The position numbers and the translations under genes were made by a program. Positions 1 through 9,118 of a DNA stretch of 34,084 bases are shown one piece after another. How positions within the stretch are numbered: the stretch's first letter is position 1; every line of letters starts with the position of its first letter. The stretch is from positions 1-34,084 of the forward strand of contig NZ_JAMFRV010000199.1 in NCBI RefSeq assembly GCF_026224925.1. Direction: 5' to 3'. The notes below the pieces were generated by a model. It did not search any database, was not told where the DNA came from, and saw only the letters and a program-made list of their open reading frames with translations. Source of the stretch: Pseudomonas sp. (GTDB lineage: Bacteria > Pseudomonadota > Gammaproteobacteria > Pseudomonadales > Pseudomonadaceae).

Positions 1-1
1 C

Positions 2-256
2 AAGATCCACCCTGGCGACGCTGCTGACAAAAACCTGTATGACCTGCCGCCTGAAGAAGCGAAAGAGATTCCACAGGTTTGCGGTAGCTTGAAAGAAGCC
101 CTGGAAGAGCTGGACAAAGGTCGTGCGTTCTTGACCAAAGGCGGCGTATTCAGCGACGACTTCATCGACGCTTACATCGGCTTGAAAAGCGAAGAAGAAA
201 TCAAAGTACGTACTTTCGTACACCCACTGGAATACGAGCTGTACTACAGCTGCTAA
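2..256 (+). CDS. glnA: Glutamine synthetase type I, C-terminal fragment (truncated by window start)
   Basis: Frame 2 reads [59 protein letters not shown]...[12 protein letters not shown], the GlnA C-terminus; ntrBC lies downstream. Confidence 0.95.
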   Translation, partial: KIHPGDAADKNLYDLPPEEAKEIPQVCGSLKEALEELDKGRAFLTKGGVFSDDFIDAYIGLKSEEEIKVRTFVHPLEYELYYSC

Positions 257-288
257 TCCAGTCACGTCAGTTGCATTGACGTAACAAG

Positions 289-313
289 AGGCCTCCTTCG
301 GGAGGCCTTTTTT
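289..313 (+). terminator. Rho-independent terminator of glnA
   Basis: Perfect 8-bp stem AGGCCTCC/GGAGGCCT with TTCG tetraloop followed by a T run. Confidence 0.9.
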
Positions 314-463
314 GTGGCTGCATTATAATTTGTCTCATAGCCGGTGCATCGCGTGGCCCGGCCGAACCCATTGTGTTCTATGCTGCCACGCCAGCCCGGT
401 CGCGCTAACTTATCTATAGCAGCCCATGCCAGCCTCCACACTCAACGCGCTTTTGGAGATTCC

Positions 464-988
464 ATGCGTCGAAGCCTTATCTATTTGCTGCTGTTGGTTA
501 CCTTGCCTGCTGTCGCGCAGATCTATAAATACACCGATGCCAATGGTAACCCTGCCTATAGCAACCAACCGCCCAACGGCACCCCCAGCGAAACAGTGGA
601 CTTACCGCCGCTTAACAGCGTCAATACTAAAAAGCCGAACGTGCAGAACGCCGCGCCCACGACGCCACCTCAACAGAACCAAGCGACGGCGGCCTATAGC
701 GTGCTTGCGCTGACGGACCTGCCCACTGACGAAGCCCTACGGGCCAATAACGGCACCTTTACCGTGGGTGTTGCGATACAGCCGCACCTACAGTCAGGGC
801 ATCTGTTGCAATTGGTCATCGACGGCAAGTCCTATGGGCAAATTAGCAATGTCCCGCGGCTGCAGGTAGTGAATCTTGAGCGCGGCGAGCACAGCTTGGC
901 CGTGCGCGTGGTGAGCGGCACCCAAGTTATCCAGCAAAGCGAAACACTCACAGCCACGGTGCAGCGAGTCCATGTCGGTAAACCTTGA
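464..988 (+). CDS. DUF4124-domain exported protein (first of tandem pair)
   Basis: ORF from internal ATG MRRSLIYLLLLVTLPAVAQIYKYTDANGNPAYSNQPPNG: signal peptide plus DUF4124-like IYKYTDANGNPAYSNQPP. Confidence 0.8.
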   Translation: MRRSLIYLLLLVTLPAVAQIYKYTDANGNPAYSNQPPNGTPSETVDLPPLNSVNTKKPNVQNAAPTTPPQQNQATAAYSVLALTDLPTDEALRANNGTFTVGVAIQPHLQSGHLLQLVIDGKSYGQISNVPRLQVVNLERGEHSLAVRVVSGTQVIQQSETLTATVQRVHVGKP

Positions 989-1640
989 TTTGCCGAACAG
1001 TAAAGTATTGGCGCGACGTGTCTCAGTGCTAAGCATGTTGCTGTGCCTGCTGCTGACTGCCCTGCCCGCAGCGGCTGACGTTTTTACCTACATCGACGCC
1101 CAAGGAAATCGGGTATTTACCGATCAGCCCCACAAAGGCGCAAGTCGAGTAGAGATCCCGCCCAGTAACAACATGACCGCGACGCCGCCCAAATCGGTGC
1201 CGAAGAAAAAACCAGCCGCGGTAAAGCCAGGTCCACTGTTCCACTACCAAGTGCTGCGCATTTTGGTACCGGAACCTGACGCGACCATCCGCAGCATGAC
1301 CGGCGAATTAATTGTCAGCGTCAATAACGATCCCGATTTGCAAAAGGGCCACCTATACCGCTTGCTGCTTGACGGTAAGCCTTTCGCGGAAGCGGGCCGC
1401 AGTCCGGTTTTTCCGCTGACCAATATTGATCGCGGCACTCACCAACTGTCCGTCGAGATTCTCGACGAATTGGGCCGTATCGTGGAACGCACCGCCAGCC
1501 AAGAATTTCACATGCTGCGCATCAGCCTGGCACAGAAGCGTCTGGCCCAGCCGTGCACCATCGAAGACTATGGCGTGCGTCCGGAATGCCCAATTGCAGA
1601 TAAACCCATAGAAAAAAGCAGTTGGCTGCCGTTCTTATGA
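972..1640 (+). CDS. DUF4124-domain exported protein (second of tandem pair)
   Basis: Signal-peptide-like N-terminus then DVFTYIDAQGNRVFTDQPHKGA; C-terminal region resembles that of the upstream gene. The start could instead be a later internal Met. Confidence 0.8.
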   Translation: MSVNLDLPNSKVLARRVSVLSMLLCLLLTALPAAADVFTYIDAQGNRVFTDQPHKGASRVEIPPSNNMTATPPKSVPKKKPAAVKPGPLFHYQVLRILVPEPDATIRSMTGELIVSVNNDPDLQKGHLYRLLLDGKPFAEAGRSPVFPLTNIDRGTHQLSVEILDELGRIVERTASQEFHMLRISLAQKRLAQPCTIEDYGVRPECPIADKPIEKSSWLPFL

Positions 1641-1800
1641 GCGCCAAAACTGGCGACGCTCCGTATTGGTGCAATACTGAACGGACTGTGACGCAGCTTT
1701 ACCCATTTTGGTTCGCAAACCCGTCAAAATCACTCAGCTAAAGGGCCCATTGTCCGAAAAAAGCCCGATTTTGCGGGTTTAACGCTTCTTTTCGGAGCCT

Positions 1801-1816
1801 TGGTTTGTTTTTTGCA
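1801..1816 (+). promoter_or_regulatory. Candidate sigma-54 (-24/-12) promoter upstream of ntrB
   Basis: TGGTTTGTTTTTTGCA: GG-N10-GC spacing and TTGCA -12 element (consensus TGGCACG-N4-TTGCA). Confidence 0.5.
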
Positions 1817-1933
1817 ACTTCCATCTAACTAAGCGCCCTACCCGCACCGTATCAGCAACTTGCCCAACCCTTGCGAGGCTCGGCCCGCGTTCGCCAGTGG
1901 TTGCAATGTGCCAAAAGAGGTCAACGAGAATTT

Positions 1934-3019
1934 ATGACTATCAGTGATGCGCTGCACCGGCTGTTACTCGATAACCTGACGACTGCCACTATTCTGCTCA
2001 ATTGCGACTTGCGACTTGAGTACATGAATCCCGCAGCTGAAATGCTGCTGGCCATCAGCGGTCAGCGCAGCCATGGCCAATTCATCAGCGAATTGTTCAC
2101 CGAGTCAGTTGAAGCGTTGCACTCGCTGCGCCAGGCCGTTGAGCAAGCGCATCCGTTCACTAAGCGCGAAGCGATGCTGACGGCGTTGACCGGTCAGACG
2201 CTGACTGTTGACTACGCTGTCACGCCGATCCTCAACCAAGGCCAGACCATGCTGCTGCTGGAGGTCCACCCGCGTGATCGCTTCCTGCGTATCACCAAGG
2301 AAGAAGCCCAGCTTTCTAAGCAAGAAACCACCAAAATGCTGGTGCGTGGCTTGGCTCACGAAATCAAAAATCCACTTGGCGGAATTCGCGGCGCCGCACA
2401 ATTGCTGGCACGCGAGCTACCAGAAGAGAGCCTCAAGGATTACACCAACGTCATCATCGAAGAGGCCGATCGCCTGCGCAATCTGGTCGATCGCATGCTG
2501 GGTTCGAACAAGCTGCTGTCGCTGGCCATGACCAACGTGCACGAAGTGCTTGAGCGAGTGTGCAGCCTAGTGGAAGCCGAAAGCCAAGGCTGCATTACTT
2601 TGGTGCGTGATTACGACCCGAGTATTCCGGACGTATTGATCGATCGCGAACAAATGATTCAGGCCGTGCTCAATATAGTGCGCAACGCAATGCAAGCCAT
2701 CAGCGGCCAAAACGAGTTACGCCTGGGCCGCATCAGCCTGCGTACGCGCGCCATGCGCCAGTTCACCATTGGCCATGTTCGCCACCGGTTGGTGAGCAAA
2801 ATCGAAATTATCGACAACGGTCCCGGTATACCGGCCGATCTGCAGGAAACCATCTTCTATCCAATGGTCAGCGGCCGCCCAGATGGCACCGGGCTTGGCC
2901 TGGCGATTACCCAGAACATTATTAGTCAGCACCAGGGGCTGATCGAGTGTGATAGCCATCCTGGCCATACTACTTTCTCGATCTTCCTGCCGCTGGAACA
3001 AGGAGCAGCGTCGTCATGA
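1934..3019 (+). CDS. ntrB: Nitrogen regulation sensor histidine kinase NtrB
   Basis: PAS-like N-terminus, RGLAHEIKNPLGGIRGAAQLL H-box, DNGPGIP and GTGLGLAI ATP-binding motifs; upstream of ntrC. Confidence 0.95.
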   Translation: MTISDALHRLLLDNLTTATILLNCDLRLEYMNPAAEMLLAISGQRSHGQFISELFTESVEALHSLRQAVEQAHPFTKREAMLTALTGQTLTVDYAVTPILNQGQTMLLLEVHPRDRFLRITKEEAQLSKQETTKMLVRGLAHEIKNPLGGIRGAAQLLARELPEESLKDYTNVIIEEADRLRNLVDRMLGSNKLLSLAMTNVHEVLERVCSLVEAESQGCITLVRDYDPSIPDVLIDREQMIQAVLNIVRNAMQAISGQNELRLGRISLRTRAMRQFTIGHVRHRLVSKIEIIDNGPGIPADLQETIFYPMVSGRPDGTGLGLAITQNIISQHQGLIECDSHPGHTTFSIFLPLEQGAASS

Positions 3020-4449
3020 GCCGTAGTGAAACTGTCTGGATCGTCGATGACGACCGTTCTATCCGTTGGGTTTTGGAAAAAGCACTGCAACAAGAAGGCA
3101 TGACCACCCAAAGCTTTGACAGCGCCGACGGCGTCATGAGCCGCCTGGCCCGTCAGCAACCCGACGTGATCATTTCAGACATTCGCATGCCGGGTGCCAG
3201 TGGCCTCGACTTGCTGGCACGAATTCGCGAGCAGCACCCGCGTTTGCCAGTGATCATCATGACTGCCCATTCAGACTTGGACAGTGCCGTAGCATCGTAT
3301 CAAGGCGGTGCGTTCGAATACCTGCCCAAACCGTTTGACGTTGATGAGGCCGTGTCACTGGTCAAGCGCGCCAATCAGCACGCCCAAGAACAGCAGGGCA
3401 TGGAAGTTGCGCCGACGCTGACCCGTACTCCGGAAATCATCGGCGAAGCACCGGCGATGCAGGAAGTGTTTCGCGCAATCGGTCGCCTGAGCCACTCCAA
3501 CATTACCGTGTTGATCAATGGCGAATCAGGTACGGGTAAAGAGCTGGTTGCCCACGCTTTACACCGTCACAGTCCTCGCGCGGCGTCGCCGTTTATTGCA
3601 TTGAACATGGCGGCCATTCCCAAGGATTTGATGGAGTCCGAACTGTTCGGCCACGAGAAAGGTGCGTTCACCGGCGCGGCCAACCTACGGCGCGGCCGCT
3701 TCGAACAAGCGGATGGCGGCACTCTGTTCCTTGATGAAATCGGCGACATGCCGGCCGACACCCAGACCCGCTTGTTGCGCGTACTGGCGGACGGCGAGTT
3801 CTACCGTGTTGGCGGGCATACGCCGGTCAAGGTCGATGTGCGGATCATCGCCGCGACTCACCAGAATCTGGAAATTCTGGTGCAAGCCGGTAAATTTCGT
3901 GAGGATTTGTTTCACCGTCTCAACGTGATTCGGATTCATATCCCACGGATGTCCGACCGCCGCGAAGATATCCCAACATTGGCCAAGCACTTCCTGGCCC
4001 GCGCCGCGCAAGAACTGGCGGTTGAACCGAAGCTGCTTAAAGCTGAAACCGAGGAATACCTCAAACATCTGCCTTGGCCCGGCAACGTGCGCCAGCTGGA
4101 AAACACCTGCCGCTGGATCACGGTGATGGCGTCCGGGCGTGAAGTTCACGTCAGCGACTTGCCGCCAGAGCTGCTAAGCCTGCCCCACGATGCTGCGCCA
4201 GTCACCAACTGGGAACACGCACTGCGTCAATGGGCCGATCAGGCACTGGCACGCGGACAATCGAGCCTGCTCGACAGCGCAGTGCCGACGTTTGAACGCA
4301 TCATGATTGAAACCGCCCTCAAGCACACAGCCGGCCGCCGCCGCGATGCTGCTGTGTTATTGGGCTGGGGCCGCAATACCTTGACTCGCAAGATCAAGGA
4401 ATTGGGCATGAAAATCGATGGCGACGAAGACGACGGCGACGACGCCTGA
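3016..4449 (+). CDS. ntrC: Nitrogen regulation response regulator NtrC (sigma-54 activator)
   Basis: Receiver domain [25 protein letters not shown] Walker A, GAFTGA loop, C-terminal [30 protein letters not shown] overlap with ntrB. Confidence 0.97.
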   Translation: MSRSETVWIVDDDRSIRWVLEKALQQEGMTTQSFDSADGVMSRLARQQPDVIISDIRMPGASGLDLLARIREQHPRLPVIIMTAHSDLDSAVASYQGGAFEYLPKPFDVDEAVSLVKRANQHAQEQQGMEVAPTLTRTPEIIGEAPAMQEVFRAIGRLSHSNITVLINGESGTGKELVAHALHRHSPRAASPFIALNMAAIPKDLMESELFGHEKGAFTGAANLRRGRFEQADGGTLFLDEIGDMPADTQTRLLRVLADGEFYRVGGHTPVKVDVRIIAATHQNLEILVQAGKFREDLFHRLNVIRIHIPRMSDRREDIPTLAKHFLARAAQELAVEPKLLKAETEEYLKHLPWPGNVRQLENTCRWITVMASGREVHVSDLPPELLSLPHDAAPVTNWEHALRQWADQALARGQSSLLDSAVPTFERIMIETALKHTAGRRRDAAVLLGWGRNTLTRKIKELGMKIDGDEDDGDDA

Positions 4450-4460
4450 GTCAATCCCCC

Positions 4461-4487
4461 AGCGCGGTGTACCTGTTACACCGCGCT
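4461..4487. terminator. Strong hairpin between convergent ntrC and aldo/keto reductase, possible terminator without clear U-tract
   Basis: AGCGCGGTGTA-CCTGT-TACACCGCGCT, 11-bp perfect stem. Confidence 0.5.
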
Positions 4488-4494
4488 GAGGCCT

Positions 4495-4517
4495 TCCCGA
4501 ATAAATTCGGCCCCACA
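4495..4517 (-). repeat. Degenerate REP-type element
   Basis: TCCCGAATAAATTCGGCCCCACA resembles the REP arms at 21924 and 31749 (CGAATnAATTCGctCCCACA). Confidence 0.5.
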
Positions 4518-4550
4518 GGTCTAGGGCAATCCACAGACCTACAGGTTTCC

Positions 4551-5588
4551 TTACTGATCAGTCGACGGTTTTTCCCACAGGTTGATCCCGCCTTCCACTG
4601 CAAAGCTGTCGATTTCCTTCAACTCGTCCTGGGTGAAATCCAGGTTTTTCAGTGCGCCGACGTTTTCAATGATCTGCTCTGGGCGGCTCGCGCCGATCAA
4701 TGCGGAGGTGATGCGCGGATCTCGCAGGGTCCAGGCCAAGGCCAACTGCGCCAAGCTTTGGCCACGACGCTTGGCGATTTCATTTAACGCACGCACGTGT
4801 GCAATGTTGCTCTCGGACAGGTGCGAAGCCTGCAATGAACCACCGCCTGGTTTATTGACGCGCGCATCCTTTGGGATGCCATTAAGGTATTTGTCGGTCA
4901 ACAAGCCTTGGGCTAACGGCGTGAACGCAATAACCCCCGCACCAAGGTCGTCGGTTGCGTCCAACAGGTCGCGCTCTATCCAACGATTGAGCAGGTTATA
5001 GGCCGGTTGATGGATCAACAGCGGTACTTTCCACTCTTTGAGCAGTGCAGCCATCTCACGGGTTTTTGCCCCGGAATATGACGAGATACCGATGTACAAC
5101 GCTTTGCCCTGCTGCACGGCAGTGGCTAATGCGCTGGCGGTTTCTTCCAGTGGAGTCAGTGGATCGAATCGGTGCGAATAAAAGATATCAACGTAGTCCA
5201 GCCCCATACGCTGCAAGCTCTGATCGAGACTGGCGAGCACGTATTTACGTGATCCGCCGCCTTGGCCGTAAGGGCCTGGCCACATGTCCCAGCCCGCTTT
5301 GCTGGAAATGATCAGCTCGTCGCGGTAGTGCTTGAAGTCTTCGCGCAGCAGGCGACCAAAGTTAATCTCGGCGCTGCCATACGGGGGGCCATAATTGTTG
5401 GCCAGGTCGAAGTGATTGATGCCCAGGTCGAACGCAGTACGCAACAGCGCACGTTGAGTATCCATCGGCGTGCTGTCGCCAAAGTTGTGCCACAGGCCCA
5501 GCGATAACGCAGGCAAAACCAGCCCGCTGCGACCAACACGGCGGTAAGGAATAGCTTCATAACGGTTTTCAGCAGCGATATAAGTCAT
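4551..5588 (-). CDS. Aldo/keto reductase (YghZ/MgrA-like)
   Basis: Protein from MTYIAAENRYEAIPYRRVGRSGLVLPALSLGLW; motifs FDLANNYGPPYGSAE, GISSYS, LIGASRPEQIIENV typical of AKR14-like proteins. Confidence 0.88.
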   Translation of the reverse strand: MTYIAAENRYEAIPYRRVGRSGLVLPALSLGLWHNFGDSTPMDTQRALLRTAFDLGINHFDLANNYGPPYGSAEINFGRLLREDFKHYRDELIISSKAGWDMWPGPYGQGGGSRKYVLASLDQSLQRMGLDYVDIFYSHRFDPLTPLEETASALATAVQQGKALYIGISSYSGAKTREMAALLKEWKVPLLIHQPAYNLLNRWIERDLLDATDDLGAGVIAFTPLAQGLLTDKYLNGIPKDARVNKPGGGSLQASHLSESNIAHVRALNEIAKRRGQSLAQLALAWTLRDPRITSALIGASRPEQIIENVGALKNLDFTQDELKEIDSFAVEGGINLWEKPSTDQ

Positions 5589-5660
5589 CGAATCCTCTCT
5601 CGTAAAGGTGCATAGGCTGCGACTCCAGTTTCGGAGGTGCAGTTCCCGCTTTTTTATTGG

Positions 5661-5683
5661 CTGACCCTGTTGAACAGGGTCAG
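5661..5683. other. Perfect inverted repeat between betT 3' end and aldo/keto reductase
   Basis: CTGACCCTGT-TGA-ACAGGGTCAG, 10-bp arms; no T-tract on the transcribed (-) strand. Confidence 0.5.
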
Positions 5684-5739
5684 ACGAGTTGAGCGAGCAT
5701 ACGCGCACTCATCGAGTTTTCAATAGTCTGACTAATATG

Positions 5740-7734
5740 TCACCGCACCAAATGCAAGAACTGCATGTGCCGTTCGTATTGATCAAGAATGTCGTTGATC
5801 ACTTGATCCTTGGTGTAGCCAACCAAGTCGTAATCCTGGCTGCCTTCGCTCAGGTGGACTTCTGCACGGTAATAACGTCGATTATTTGAGTCTTTTGAAC
5901 CCATTCCGGCGAGGGCGAAAGACGGCGTGAAGAAGCCACGCATCATCACCTGATAGATAAACGGGTGCTCTTCGCCGTGGCCGATCTCTAGGCTGACGCT
6001 GTCGTTACTCGGGTCAGGCTGGGTGACAACGTTCAAGCCCTTCTCGACGAACACCGCTGTTACTTCTTCAATGGCCGGGCGTATGGTTTGCTCAAGGAAC
6101 CGATAAACCTCGTCCCGCGAAGGAAAATGCACGGCCTGGCTCAAGCGATGACGCCAACCACTTCGGCGTGACTGGGAGACCGGAGCCAGTGAATAACCTT
6201 GCGCGATCTGGCGCTGAGACTCTGTATGAAAAGCCTTTTGCAGGCCCCACATCATCAGCAGCAAAATCAGCGAGAACGGCAAAGATGTCAGCACCACTGC
6301 TGACTTCAACGAATCGATGCTGCCCGAGAACAGCAGTCCACTGGTGATCAGCGCGGTCATCACGCCCCAAAATACCCGCAGCCATTTCGGCCCGTCTTCA
6401 TCGGCGTTATTCCCCCGTGCAGACAGCGTAGAGAGCACCACCGTGCCCGAATCGGCGGAGGTAACGAAGAACACAAAACTGATGAATACCGTTATTGCGA
6501 TGACGGTTTTGCTCCATGGATACGTTTCCAGCAGCAAGTAGAGGGTCATAGAGGGATCGTCGATGGCCGATTGGCCGAGCGCGACCATGCCGTGGTTGAG
6601 CACCTGGTCGATGGCGCTGTTACCAAATATCGACATCCAGGCCAAGGTGAAGCCCAACGGGATCAGCAACACACCGAAGACGAACTCACGAATGGTCCGG
6701 CCGCGGGAAATACGCGCAATGAACAGCCCAACAAACGGCGACCACGCGATCCACCACGCCCAATAAAACACCGTCCAACTTCCGAGCCAGTCGCCGGTTT
6801 TGTCGTAGGCGTAAACGTCGAAGCTCTTGGTCGGCAGTGCGCCCAGGTAATCACCGATGTTCTGCACTAAGGTGTTGAGCAGATGCTGCGTAGGTCCGGC
6901 GAACAGCACAAACAGCAATAATGCGCAGGCCAGCAGCATGTTGATGTCGGACATCAGGCGCACGCCTTTGTCGACGCCAGCAATGGCCACCAAAATCGCC
7001 GCGCCCATCATCAATGTAATCAAACCGACCTGAATCCAGTGGGTGTGCGGCACACCGAGCAGGTAATCGAGGCCAGAGTTCAGGTGCAGAACGCCAAAGC
7101 CCATGTCGGCACCCAAGCCGAAGACAGTCGCGATGATGCCAAAACCGTCCACCGCATACCCAATCGGGCCGTTAATGCGTTTGCCGATCAGCGGGTAAAG
7201 CGCCGAGCGCAGCGCCAGCGGCAGGTTATGTCGATAGGCGAAGTAGGCCAGTGCCATGCCGACAAAGGCAAACACGCCCCAGCCGTGTAGTCCCCAATGC
7301 AGAAACAGCAATTGCATGGCCTGTCGCGCAGACTCTGTGGTGCCGCCCACGCCCTGAGGCGGCTGCAACATATGGGTCAGCGGTTCGGAAACGCAAAAGA
7401 AGAACAGCGTGATGCTGATACCGGCGGCAAACAGCATCCCAGCCCACGACAAATAGCTGAACTCAGGTTCGTCGTGATCGGCGCCGAGTTTGATCTTGCC
7501 GTAACCGGACAGAGCGGTGACCACCACGAAGACCAGGTACAAGGTCATGGCCAACATGTAATACCAGCCAACCGTATTGGCGGCCCAATCCTGAGCGGCC
7601 AGTAACCATTCACCTGAGCGCTTAGGGAAGAGAATCACGACCAGCCCAAATAGCAGAATGAAACTCGCCGCGAAATAAAAAACCGGCGGGTTCATGCGGA
7701 TCTGACTACGAATTGGAGCGTTTGAACCGCTCAT
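5740..7734 (-). CDS. betT: BCCT-family choline/betaine transporter, BetT type
   Basis: 664 aa; multi-pass protein with BCCT motifs (GLGADMGFGVLHLNSGL, WTVFYWAWWIAWSPFVGLFIARISRGRTIREF) and a long BetT-like cytoplasmic C-terminus. Confidence 0.9.
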   Translation of the reverse strand: MSGSNAPIRSQIRMNPPVFYFAASFILLFGLVVILFPKRSGEWLLAAQDWAANTVGWYYMLAMTLYLVFVVVTALSGYGKIKLGADHDEPEFSYLSWAGMLFAAGISITLFFFCVSEPLTHMLQPPQGVGGTTESARQAMQLLFLHWGLHGWGVFAFVGMALAYFAYRHNLPLALRSALYPLIGKRINGPIGYAVDGFGIIATVFGLGADMGFGVLHLNSGLDYLLGVPHTHWIQVGLITLMMGAAILVAIAGVDKGVRLMSDINMLLACALLLFVLFAGPTQHLLNTLVQNIGDYLGALPTKSFDVYAYDKTGDWLGSWTVFYWAWWIAWSPFVGLFIARISRGRTIREFVFGVLLIPLGFTLAWMSIFGNSAIDQVLNHGMVALGQSAIDDPSMTLYLLLETYPWSKTVIAITVFISFVFFVTSADSGTVVLSTLSARGNNADEDGPKWLRVFWGVMTALITSGLLFSGSIDSLKSAVVLTSLPFSLILLLMMWGLQKAFHTESQRQIAQGYSLAPVSQSRRSGWRHRLSQAVHFPSRDEVYRFLEQTIRPAIEEVTAVFVEKGLNVVTQPDPSNDSVSLEIGHGEEHPFIYQVMMRGFFTPSFALAGMGSKDSNNRRYYRAEVHLSEGSQDYDLVGYTKDQVINDILDQYERHMQFLHLVR

Positions 7735-7827
7735 AAAACGAGCACTTCACAGATGGAAATCGTGGCTGAGAAAAACAAATGCAAAAGGTAAGCCTCCTGT
7801 TGTGAGCGGGCAGCGAACCACCGATTT

Positions 7828-7851
7828 TAACTTGAACGTTCAGTCAAGTTA
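7828..7851. promoter_or_regulatory. Candidate BetI-type operator upstream of betT
   Basis: Palindrome TAACTTGA-ACGTTCAG-TCAAGTTA containing perfect core TGAACGTTCA, in the betT upstream region. Confidence 0.55.
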
Positions 7852-7902
7852 AACACAGATGGTTCGCGAGGCCTAATCGCCGACAGGAATCTGACCGGTG
7901 CA

Positions 7903-8859
7903 TTACTTAAGACAATCATCCTTCTGCAGCAAGTTGGCCTGGGACACATTGCACCCAGCCGGCACGCTACGGGTCAGCCAGACATTACCGCCAACCGTCG
8001 AACCTTTGCCGATGGTGATGCGCCCCAAAATGGTCGCGCCGGCATAGATCACTACGTCGTCTTCAACAATCGGGTGCCGGGCGTGGCCTTTTTGCAATTG
8101 ACCGTCTTCGTCGGCCGGGAAGCGCTTCGCGCCCAAGGTCACCGCTTGATAAATCCGTACGCGTTCGCCAATGATCGCGGTTTCGCCGATGACTACGCCT
8201 GTTCCGTGATCAATAAAGAAGCTGCCACCAATCTGCGCGCCCGGAGGGATGTCGATCCCGGTGGCAGAGTGGGCTAACTCGGAACTGATCCGCGCTAATA
8301 ACGGCAATCCGGCGCGGTACAGGTGGTGGGCCAAACGGTGATGGATGACCGCCAAGATGCCCGGATAGCATAACAACACTTCATCGACGCTACGCGCAGC
8401 CGGGTCGCCGTGGTAGGCGGCCAAGACATCGGTGTCGAGCAAGATGCGCATGGCAGGCAGCGCAGCAGCAAAATCCTGAATCAGCTGGGTCGCATGGCTC
8501 TCGACGGCGTTTACGTCTTCGCCACGCTGGCGCGCTACGTAGCGTAGCTCCAGGCGTGCTTGTGCCAATAACGCGTTGAGTGCGACGTCGAGTGTGTGAC
8601 CGACGTAAAAGTCTTCGCTTTCTTCGCGCAAATCAACCGGGCCAAGGCGCATGGGGAATAACGCCCCGCACAGCGCCTCAAGTATGTCCCGCACGGCGGC
8701 GCGGGACGGTAATTCTCGCCCACCCTGCTCGCCGCTGACTCGGCCATTACGGTGGCGCCACTCGTCCCGGGCTTCACGTAATTGCCCAACGATTTGCTGC
8801 AACTGCCAGTTACCGGAACGGCTGTCGGCGGATGCGTCTGAAATATCGCTCACGCTCAT
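7903..8859 (-). CDS. epsC: Serine O-acetyltransferase (EpsC/CysE-like)
   Basis: Left-handed beta-helix acyltransferase: GIDIPPGAQIGGSFFIDHGTGVVIGETAIIGERVRIYQAVTLGAKRF. Start chosen at MSVSDISDAS; the upstream Met at 8877 is also possible. Confidence 0.9.
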   Translation of the reverse strand: MSVSDISDASADSRSGNWQLQQIVGQLREARDEWRHRNGRVSGEQGGRELPSRAAVRDILEALCGALFPMRLGPVDLREESEDFYVGHTLDVALNALLAQARLELRYVARQRGEDVNAVESHATQLIQDFAAALPAMRILLDTDVLAAYHGDPAARSVDEVLLCYPGILAVIHHRLAHHLYRAGLPLLARISSELAHSATGIDIPPGAQIGGSFFIDHGTGVVIGETAIIGERVRIYQAVTLGAKRFPADEDGQLQKGHARHPIVEDDVVIYAGATILGRITIGKGSTVGGNVWLTRSVPAGCNVSQANLLQKDDCLK

Positions 8860-9008
8860 CACTCCTTTAGGGCCCAAAGCCCGGATGTGTCCACTTTACG
8901 GCAAACTTTCGACACGAAAAAATAACAATTTAAGTAAGGCCTTTTATCTGGCGGACAAGCCCCTCAGATGGAATTGGGTTCAGCATATTGGAACCGCGTC
9001 GCGGTACA

Positions 9009-9031
9009 TCGCGGGCAAGCGCGCTCCTACA
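9009..9031 (-). repeat. Single REP element
   Basis: TCGCGGGCAAGCGCGCTCCTACA; core matches the REP pair at 18573-18637. Confidence 0.75.
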
Positions 9032-9118
9032 TTAATCTTGGGTATGCACAAATGTTGCAGCCACCCGACGCGAGTGCCTATAGTCCATCGACTTACTTCG
9101 CCGGCCATCTAAACCACC

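Noticed and set aside
1757-1785. Terminator-like CCCG...CGGGTTT after the second DUF4124 gene
   Set aside because: Only a 4-bp core stem with imperfect extension; too weak to call.
3685-4149. 154-aa - strand ORF antisense to ntrC
   Set aside because: Explained by codon bias of ntrC on the other strand.
7780-7795. Sigma-54-like GG-N10-GC on the - strand upstream of betT (AGGCTTACCTTTTGCA)
   Set aside because: The -12 box fits but the -24 box is poor, and sigma-54 control of this transporter has no other support here.
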